From a virus: a DNA stretch of 31,378 nucleotides. How positions within the stretch are numbered: the first letter of the stretch is position 1; each line of letters opens with the position of its first letter. The notes below the pieces were generated by a model, which was given only the letters and a program-made list of their open reading frames with translations, made no database searches and was not told the origin of the DNA. Where the stretch lies: IMG/VR virus record IMGVR_UViG_3300025711_000024, positions 1 to 31,378 of that record; one strand, 5' to 3'. This document shows, piece by piece, positions 31,323 to 31,378 of the stretch. The position numbers were made by a program, and so were the translations under genes.

Positions 31323-31378
31323 ATGAAAGCCTATCAGCGCCAGTTTATTGAGTTCGCACTGAACAAACAGGTTTTGAA
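31323..31378 (+). CDS. pyrE: Orotate phosphoribosyltransferase, N-terminal start (partial)
   Basis: MKAYQRQFIEFALNKQVL is the start of enterobacterial PyrE, which makes OMP from orotate and PRPP in pyrimidine synthesis. GAGGAG lies seven bases before the ATG. The gene continues past the window. Because the prophage sits between rph and pyrE, its normal promoter upstream of rph is now more than 31 kb away, and expression must come from within or beside the prophage end. Confidence 0.95.
   Translation, partial: MKAYQRQFIEFALNKQVL

Noticed and set aside
1-31378. CRISPR arrays, tRNA genes, insertion sequences, retron or toxin-antitoxin modules
   Set aside because: None seen: no regular spaced repeats beyond the short boxes reported, no cloverleaf-like sequence, no transposase, reverse transcriptase or recognisable toxin-antitoxin pair.

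Overview
This window is a complete-looking prophage of the P2/HP1 type (Peduoviridae-like, contractile tail) sitting between the host genes rph and pyrE. The left edge holds the last codons of rph (RNase PH) and the right edge the first codons of pyrE, in the normal rph-pyrE order of Enterobacterales. The PyrE N-terminus (MKAYQRQFIEFALNKQVL) points to an enterobacterium, perhaps a Yersiniaceae-type genus such as Serratia, Rahnella or Yersinia. The genus is only a guess. The prophage is bounded by a 14-bp direct repeat, ACTGAGAAGTCGCC, at 114-127 and 31252-31265. The repeat is part of the hairpin that forms the rph-pyrE attenuator.

Layout from left to right: rph end and attL; a phage terminator; a rightward membrane-anchored zinc-ribbon accessory gene (317-826); a 500-bp gene-free stretch rich in repeats and dyads that I propose holds cos (827-1325). 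Then comes a long leftward late operon, listed here in map order, which is the reverse of transcription: fused baseplate hub/spike, two baseplate-associated proteins, tail-fibre chaperone, tail fibre, gpI-like, gpJ-like and DUF2590 baseplate proteins, tape measure, a tail assembly chaperone with a programmed -1 frameshift, Rz1/Rz, M15 endolysin, holin, tail tube, tail sheath, two tail/head completion proteins, then L, M, N and O head genes. From a divergent promoter region (19826-20001) terminase ATPase P, portal Q and the Ogr-like late activator run rightward and meet the leftward replication operon (gene A and small genes) at a shared terminator.

The right end holds the lysogeny switch: leftward cox with two coupled genes, rightward C repressor and tyrosine integrase, and between cox and C the face-to-face early and lysogenic promoters. 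Head, replication, switch and integrase proteins resemble P2. The tail (DUF2586/2597/2590 families, hub-spike fusion) and the position of the candidate cos next to attP resemble HP1, K139 and phiO18P.

The most notable observations are: integration inside the pyrE attenuator, which splits the hairpin from its U-tract and cuts pyrE off from rph; three direct repeats spaced exactly 10 bp in the switch region, repeated with the same spacing next to attP (likely Cox sites); a textbook A-AAA-AAC slippery site with a downstream hairpin in the tail chaperone gene; a candidate cos with similarity to the P2/186 cohesive end; and an AT-rich reverse-oriented cargo gene with an internal duplication placed in the early operon. 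Several early genes are unrecognised and are described as such.
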